NCBI GenBank assembly: GCA_036346395.1
Contig: CM070599.1
Coordinates: forward strand, 3,835,232 to 3,899,231
Source of the DNA: Hsuehochloa calcarea
Lineage: Eukaryota > Streptophyta > Magnoliopsida > Poales > Poaceae
Direction of reading: 5' to 3'
DNA length: 64,000 nucleotides
Shown here: in pieces, positions 58,015 through 64,000 of the stretch
Layout: every line of letters starts with the position of its first letter
Numbering within the stretch: the first letter of the stretch is position 1
The notes under the pieces: generated by a model
The model's input: the letters and a program-made list of their open reading frames with translations, nothing else
What the model was told of the DNA's origin: nothing
Database searches by the model: none
Position numbers and translations under genes: made by a program

Positions 58015-58176
58015 CTTGGGTTATTTTATTTGCTCAAAGCAAAAAATTTAACAACAATAATTAGAAGTTCCTATCACTTAGCATTTTAACCGAATTGCAT
58101 TTTATTAAAGAGAGTAATTGTGCAATATTAAATACAGCGAAGGTTACCTCCACCTTATGCTTAATTTGATTGTGGT

Positions 58177-59266
58177 CCGCCTGATGTCCTTTTTCTCCAC
58201 AGCGCGTGCATGGTACTTGGTTCATGGGGTAGTCATCTGACTGATGGTGTTCCTCGCAGCGAGGATAGTAAGGGACTGGGAACATGTAGCTACAGTGTCC
58301 ATATTGCCCACATGTGAAGCAAACTCCTCTTACAATTTGTCGTATTAGAGGACATAATTCGGCGATATGTCTTACCTTGCCACATTCAAAGCATATAGCA
58401 TTTGGCGGAGCTTCCGGGTCTGGCAGTACAACTTCAGCAGACACATCTTGCTCCTTGCTGGGGCTCTTGATAAGTTCTTCTTTGCTGATGCTGAGGTTGG
58501 TGGCATTGACATTCCTTGCTGATTCTTCAAGATTCCGTTGGGGACATTTGGTCACATGGTGTCCTGGGTTGCCGTAATAGAAACACTTGATTTTTTAACT
58601 TTGCTACTTCTGGGGGTATTTCTTGGCGAAGTGTCCTTTTTCTCCACAGCTGAAGCAGTGAAGGTGAGCCATGGGTTGGTTGCTACAGGTTGTCCGGCGG
58701 AGCGGGGAGTGCGGAAAACATTCCCACTAGGACGCGGGGTTGGAGCTGGAGTTAGAGCTCTTGGTGGCGGGACTGCAATTGTCCTGAATGGTGAGCTACC
58801 ATGGAATGCTGACCTCTGGGGCATATTTTGCTGTAGTGTTTGGTATCTCCGCGATGGAAGCAAGTGTTAGCCTTTTGGGGACTTCCTTGTGTATTGGCTT
58901 GGTTGTCTTCAATATGACTGCTTCTCCGGGATGATCCTATGAGTTTATGGGTGGCAAGGTCCACTTTGTCGTCCTCTGTACACGTGAAAGACGAAGCTTC
59001 TTCTTCGAGTCACGGAGCCAATCCTTAGCTTCCTGGGGTTCACATGCAGATGCGGAGGTTAGAGGTCCTATCCTGAGAAAATCTGCAAACTTGGAGTCGC
59101 GACTGATGAGCATCGCTTGGGGAATCTGAGTCTGCTAAATCATAACCTGCGCCATTATCTGGATTGCTGGCAGTGGGGGAGGTAAATCTTGACCACGGCC
59201 ACAGCCACTTCCTCGGCCTGCTGCAAAAGCACCACGTCATGGTGCGGTGGGTCTCTTGGGTGCCAT
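58177..59266 (-). pseudogene. gag with six zinc-knuckle-like motifs, family D element
   Basis: From the ATG at 59264-59266 (MAPKRPTAP), a Gly/Arg-rich start, then LPPPLPAIQIMAQ, SKFADFL and EPQEAKDWLRDSEEE, the core of Del-type gag. Six CX2CX4HX4C-like motifs follow: 58821-58862, 58616-58657, 58544-58585, 58352-58393, 58280-58321 and 58177-58210. Only the fourth (CFECGKVRHIAELC) keeps all ligands; in the others one is replaced by Arg, Tyr or Phe, or cut off. Motifs two to six share a reading frame. Knuckles bind RNA during packaging. Stops lie between motifs two and three, and pol is absent. Confidence 0.8.
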
Positions 59267-59581
59267 CTGAAGCGAACAGCAGGGGTTAAGAACCAGAAGA
59301 TATATGAGGGTTCACTAGCCCTCTAGAGCACACAGAAGAACTCAAACAAAAATAAGGAAATGATCAAGTACAATACAAAGCCTAGAATGGCCGTACTATA
59401 TTAAGGGGTTTAAGAGTTACATGAATACTAAAACACAACATGTAGGCCATGCTAAGCCACGACAAAGGATACAAACACAATATCTACAAAAGAGGAAAAA
59501 TAAAGTGCTTGCAATCTAAAAGACTGCCTAGCAAGCACTACTAGCTAATCTAGACTAGCATGACTACTCTTCCATCGGGTG

Positions 59582-60448
59582 CTAACTACCACAAGCGGTG
59601 TAGTTACCCAGGGAGCGAGAATGGCAACGGCTCTGACTGATGATCGGTGAGCGGGAACGGCTGAGGCTGTGTCCACGGCTGGACTCTCCGAGGTCGACAA
59701 CAGGCAGTGAAGGCGAGCGTTGCACTCTCCTACGCGGAGTCATCCTAGTGCGGGGTCCTCCAAGTCGAAATAGTTGAGCTGACACCGGGTCGCTGGGGAT
59801 GAGGGCAGGTGCAGGAGGAGCTAGGGCAAAGATCGCAGCGGCTGCCGCGATCCATGCCAACTCTGCAACGGTGGTATACCTCTCCCGTACTCCAGCAAAG
59901 TGGGCTTCATCACTCCTGATCATATTGTTGCAGAGGTTGTCGGAGTGATCGTAACTGCTGGTGAGGGGCATCCGCAGCTGTCCAATCTCGTCCATGGTGC
60001 TGGTGAGGGAAGCTATCATCGGTTGCATGAGCTGCACCTAGTGAGTCAAACAGGGGTCATCGTCTCTGACGTCGAAGACATCCAGGCAGTGCTCTCTTTC
60101 TGGGAGATACTAGTAGTAGCAGAAAGGTGATCTCAGCAGGAGATCCTCATGCATCCAGCACAAGCGGGTGGAGGTGAAGCACGCTGCGTCTTGAACTGCA
60201 TCAAAACAGTTTCTTCAGGGGTGCTCGGCTCTGAAGGTGTGGGAGTCAAACTCGCCATTCCTGGCGGAGAGGTACACCTCCATATTCCAGGACTCTCGGT
60301 CCAAGATCTGAGTCATCCGACCCTTGAAGATAGGCGGGCAGGGATAACCCAGGTACTGTATGAGCTGGCGGAGGATATCCACGAATCCACCTTTGCTCTC
60401 TCCGTCAGAGAAAAGGTCCCATGGTCCATCGGACGACGGTGTGGCCAT
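59582..60448 (-). pseudogene. Extra ORF upstream of gag (orf0-like), family D element
   Basis: The ATG at 60446-60448 opens MATPSSDGPWDLFSDGESKG, then VDILRQLIQYLGYPCPPIFK and a stop at about 60215. After a shift, 59582-60037 reads MQPMIASLTSTMDEIGQLRM, an Ala-rich segment (AELAWIAAAAAIFALAPPAP) and a Ser/Arg-rich tail. It lies between the LTR and gag in the same orientation. No known domain is evident. By position it resembles the extra frame at 7044-7751, though I see no sequence similarity. Confidence 0.5.
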
Positions 60449-60555
60449 CTACTGTTTTGAACAAGAGAAAGAGTTAGCAACAAGGTAAAACTCGACTGAA
60501 GTAAAGATAAGTACAGAACTAAGAGTGATGAGTAAAAGCAGTAAATACGCTATAT

Positions 60556-62755
60556 TTTACGAAAACACTTCACTATTCCCTGGATCATTAGATAGTACTC
60601 ATAGGTACATTACTGAATCATTCCATGCACGACACAAAACCGAGCACTACTACAAAACAGGCTATAGAAGATGCCTCATCACAGACGGTTCCTTGGGAAC
60701 TGTCTGTGATATGGACCTATCGCAGACGGTTTATTAATACAACCGTCTGTGATACTTCACAGACGGTTGTAAATAAGAACCGTCTATAATAATATCAGTC
60801 TTCACAAATCGTCTGTGATATAATAGTATCACAGACGGTTTCAACCTAGAACCGTCTGTGATAGTAGTATATCATAGACAGTTCTTGGTAGAAATCGTCT
60901 GTGATAGTGGCCCTTTAGAGACATTTTTTTTGTTGAAAATCGTCTATGTTGAGACTTATCACAAACGTTTTTCAACCGTCAGTAATAACCGCATGTTATC
61001 ACAGACATACAAATTCAAATGGTTCAAAAACCGTCTGTGATGATGGTTCTGAACCGTCTGTGATGACATTTTGTGTAGTAGTGGAACCATTCATTAATTC
61101 ATCACATCAGAGTTTACATAGACCGCATCAGGCCAAGATTTACAATAAAGGCCAAATAGGCCAAACTGATTATATTACAAAAGTAGCGGAAACGACAGTG
61201 GAAGAAAAAGGGGGTAGAGCACATATATCCACAGGCAGGCGACTAGGCAAACCAATGTACTACCGATATTATACAATGACTTAGATAATATTGGCAGTAC
61301 ACGAGTATCGACTGAGTCAGGTAGACTGAGGCGAGACTTAGACCACTAGAAGCTAAAATACTCTTCCGTATCGTCTTGCTCTCAACATCAAGATCCTCGT
61401 AGTAGGCGTAACGTCCTTGATCCACGGCTCTGAAGGGTTTGGGGAAAGAGCGAGGATGAGTATAACTTCCGTGCTCGCGAGCCAACACACAAAAAATGAA
61501 ACATTTATTTGTTCAAAGCAACATTTTTAATTATACACAAGGCTTTATCAAAGAAGGCTTTGTTATTTTATTTGTTCAAAGTAACATTTTTAATTATAAT
61601 AATTAGAAATTCCTATCACTTATCATTTTAACAAAGTTGCATTTTATTATAGAGAGTAATTGTGCAATACTAAATACAGGGAAGGTTACCTCACCTTATG
61701 CTTAATTTGATTGTGGTTACCTCCAACTATTAACAACACTGGGTACGACGACCTAGAAAAAATCCAATCTCAGGGCTAGGTGAGCCCGCCACATTTTCCA
61801 TCTCACCCACAAAGGTTTTCGAAATAGAACTAACTCTAGTAAGTTTTCATGTCCGCCTTTGACCGTAGGCACGACTGCTTAAACATTTATAACTCTGCAG
61901 AGAATGTACACTTTACCCGCAAGAGACAATCAACTCATTGCTCCACATAATTCTTTGGTCATGTAGTTGAGAGATAATCATAATAACCTTTCAAATGATC
62001 TCGCCCCTTCCGTCATCTCACTCATATGGGACGCTCCCACTTGCTGTGGTACCTACAACGACTAGTGCATTTGGACTACCTACAACGACCAGCGCAGCTG
62101 GCAACTTCACCTTGCATCGGTGCCCCATTCAAGCCAAGGCTTGCCCTACCACATAACCCCTCCAGCAAGATGACTTTCAGGTTCAATAAATTTACTTAGC
62201 CAAGTTGTACTTTACAGACCTGTGGTTGTACTGGTTTTACAATGGGGGTCATGACAAGATCAAGTCTTTAAGCCATCTGGGCGGTTCATACCACATTCTA
62301 CATATTCTCGTTCTACGATACCACCCACTACCTTATCATCTGCCCAGATGTGGTAATAGCAAGTTTTTAGGGTATTTATAGAGCAAAAATACATTGTCTC
62401 AATGTTCCAGTCTTTTACCCACAATGACTACCCAAATCTAGTTTCATAATTAAAAGATTATGATTAGGGCATTTAGTACTCTGGTACTTGAGTAAGATTA
62501 GCATGCGCTTAAGTACAACCTATAAATAATAATTACCATTTTAATATCTAGGGTGACAAGAATTAAGGAACTCAAGTTGTCAAGGATGGTGTAATAATTA
62601 TTTAATTACCAAGTAGGTAGATAACTAACTCTTAAAGATTTGACATAAAATTTCATATGGAATTAAGCATGCAATTTGCTAATTTAAAAGAATATAATTT
62701 ACATAAAATGTAGGTTCAATATGATCAAAGTATTAACTCGCCTGAATTAAAGGTA
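60556..62755 (-). repeat. LTR of family D, truncated at both ends, with nested MITE
   Basis: It follows the LTR at 50751-53761 from its 3' part through CAAAGTATTAACTCGCCTGA near 62725, with a CACTA-type MITE inserted at 60645. The last 35 bases of the LTR end and any PBS are missing next to gag, and the 5' half is replaced at about 62755 by another repeat. With 57438-58176 it brackets the orf0 and gag sequence, so the two are the LTRs of one deleted element of about 5.3 kb. Confidence 0.8.
60645..61083. mobile_element. CACTA-type MITE, 439 bp, with CACAGACGGTT motifs
   Basis: Ends read CACTACTACAAAACAGG on the left and, on the opposite strand, CACTACTACACAAAATGTC. Flanks are GAG (60642-60644) and GAA (61084-61086), a three-base duplication with one change, confirmed by the empty site near 57555 that has GAA once. 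Inside are about a dozen ATCACAGACGGTT motifs in both orientations. No coding sequence is present, so it depends on a CACTA transposase in trans. Confidence 0.92.
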
Positions 62756-64000
62756 AGTGAAGGACCGAAATGGCAACAGAGGGGGTGAATGGTGCCCTTA
62801 AAAATAAGATCTTCCCCTCTTTAGTATTCAACTTGATAAATAATACCCTTAGAGAATCAAGAGAAAAGAAATAAATCAAAAACAGAAAGAAACAGAGATC
62901 TGGGCTGTTCAGTCGGAAATTGGAAGTTCCGGACTTCCAGTGCGGAAGTTCCACATGCGGAAGTTCCGGCGTGTAAACAGCGAAAGTTCCGATTTTCCCA
63001 GACAGAAGAACAACACGTACTAGAAATTTCCAAAAATCCGAAATACTCAAAGATTGCTGCTCTTCTCGGGTCAAGTCTCACAGGACATCATCCTAAACAA
63101 CATCTTGACCTCATTGAGAAGGAATCGCAGATAAAGATCCATTAATCGAAGTAAAATCGGATTTCTTGAATATTTGACAAGAAAGACCAAACACTGAAAT
63201 TCGCATGATTCTTGGATTCTTGAGTGATGAAACTTTGAGGGTAGCTACTTAATAGCCTATAGATTCAACATGCTAAGTTTCATACCATCTCAAGAAAGGG
63301 AACAAGTTTTTCATGCAAAACCTAGGCACGGGAAGAACAAACAGAGGAGGCTAAAAACAAGAACTGAGATTACAATTGATTTGCTCTTGGGAAAAGTTGA
63401 TCAAAAGATCTTGTTGTATCATCCCAACAGAGAGTAACCCATTTTAGCACTTCTCAACCAGAATCAAACCAAAAAAAAAGATATCGAAAATCAAGCCTTA
63501 ACGAAAGAAAAGAACAGAGAGATGAACAAGAATGTAAACAAGAGATTTTTCATTCCTTGCATCAATTGATTACAGAGAAACACACAGAGAAATGATTACA
63601 AGAAGTTCAGTTCATCTTTTCCCTCTCCATCACAACAACTAAAGCCACAAAGCAAAACAACCTCTCCAAAGGCTCTTTTGAAAAAGCTAACCCTAATGCT
63701 CTAAAAAAAGTCACCAAAACAACCACGGGTTTACCTCTATTTAAAGCCCTTGGCTAACGGGTCTCCAACCCGTTACGCCAGCTAAACCCTAATAGATCCC
63801 GCTTCTACTTGTGCCGCCTTGCGAAATTACCCTTTCGCCCCTCGTGCACCTTCTGGAAGGTCCCGCATTCCTTGTTGTCCACGACTCGCAACCGCCTCGA
63901 GTGCACGCCGTCTTCGACAGACCTTGACCGTTTTGACCTCAACGCCGCCTGCGTCTAGTTCGGTCTCCACGTGTCTCGCCACGACTCCGCCTTGATGCCC
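62756..64000. repeat. LTR-like region with GGAAGTTCC motifs, runs off the window
   Basis: At about 62755 the family D LTR is interrupted by sequence starting near GAGGGGGTGAATGGTG. Five GGAAGTTCC-type motifs lie between 62925 and 62990, two forming the palindrome GGAAGTTCCGGACTTCC. 63540-64000 resembles the promoter side of the LTR-like sequence at 11878-12400 in layout (a TATTTAAA near 63737, then a CCCGTTACGCC-like segment), which suggests minus orientation. Boundaries and the right end are not visible; no gene is seen. Confidence 0.4.

Larger units (their letters stand above)
57438..58176 (-). repeat. Truncated LTR of family D (3' end part)
   Basis: On the minus strand this is the last 740 bases of the LTR, ending CCAGGTCTCACA next to the LINE. 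It matches 50751-51430 and 60556-61715. It stops at about 58176, where the sequence switches to gag coding in the middle of a zinc knuckle, so the rest of the LTR and all of pol are gone. Confidence 0.85.

Overview
The window is plant nuclear DNA from a grass, most probably rice (Oryza). The evidence is long-LTR Ty3/gypsy elements with initiator tRNA-Met primer sites, a CACTA transposon with TTTGCCGAGTGCC-type subterminal repeats, Helitron-like ends, and short captured pieces of host genes. No complete host gene is visible. Nearly everything is nested transposable-element sequence, mostly broken. Family names (Del/Tekay chromovirus, as in rice RIRE3, RIRE8 and Retrosat-2) come from recognising motifs and remain tentative, because no database search was possible.

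Layout. 1-9131: a degenerate gypsy element in the order internal, LTR, internal (the LTR is 3550-6812). 9132-11877: a second gypsy element with a truncated LTR end, gag, protease and the start of RT. 11878-12972: LTR-like sequence on the minus strand with CCGGTCAGACCGG-type motifs. 13101-16208: a complete solo LTR with target duplication CTAGC. 16214-18170: non-coding, ending in a Helitron-like 3' terminus. 18171-21240: accessory patch with GCAACA motif clusters, an N-terminal cytochrome P450 fragment (CYP94-like) and an N-terminal coatomer beta-subunit fragment. 21390-22790: more motif-rich LTR-like sequence on the plus strand. 22785-23560: a minisatellite of about 31 bp.

23719-34739: a full-length gypsy element on the minus strand (two LTRs of about 2.95 kb, PBS, PPT, gag, protease, RT, RNase H, integrase with a chromodomain-like tail), inserted into an older LTR of which 23590-23718 and 34740-36660 remain. 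37674-41707: a CACTA element with intact ends and target duplication TCT, internally deleted. 41919-45126: several small elements (palindromic repeat, CACTA-type MITE, Helitron end, hAT-like end). 45127-54870: a mosaic of local duplications with a copia-like LTR and a 3-kb LTR. 55371-55641: a short solo LTR with target duplication GTCAC. 55800-57437: a LINE fragment. 57438-62755: a pol-less gypsy element on the minus strand whose gag carries six zinc-knuckle-like motifs, with a nested CACTA-type MITE. 62756-64000: a further LTR-like region running off the window.

The genes do not form a pathway. The retroelement products (gag particle protein, protease, reverse transcriptase/RNase H, integrase) would act together in one replication cycle, but every copy has frameshifts, stops or deletions. 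The most unusual items are the six-knuckle gag and its upstream ORF, the captured coatomer and P450 pieces beside GCAACA clusters, the paralogous empty site for the nested MITE, and the conflict between near-identical LTRs and broken coding sequence in the 23.7-34.7 kb element.
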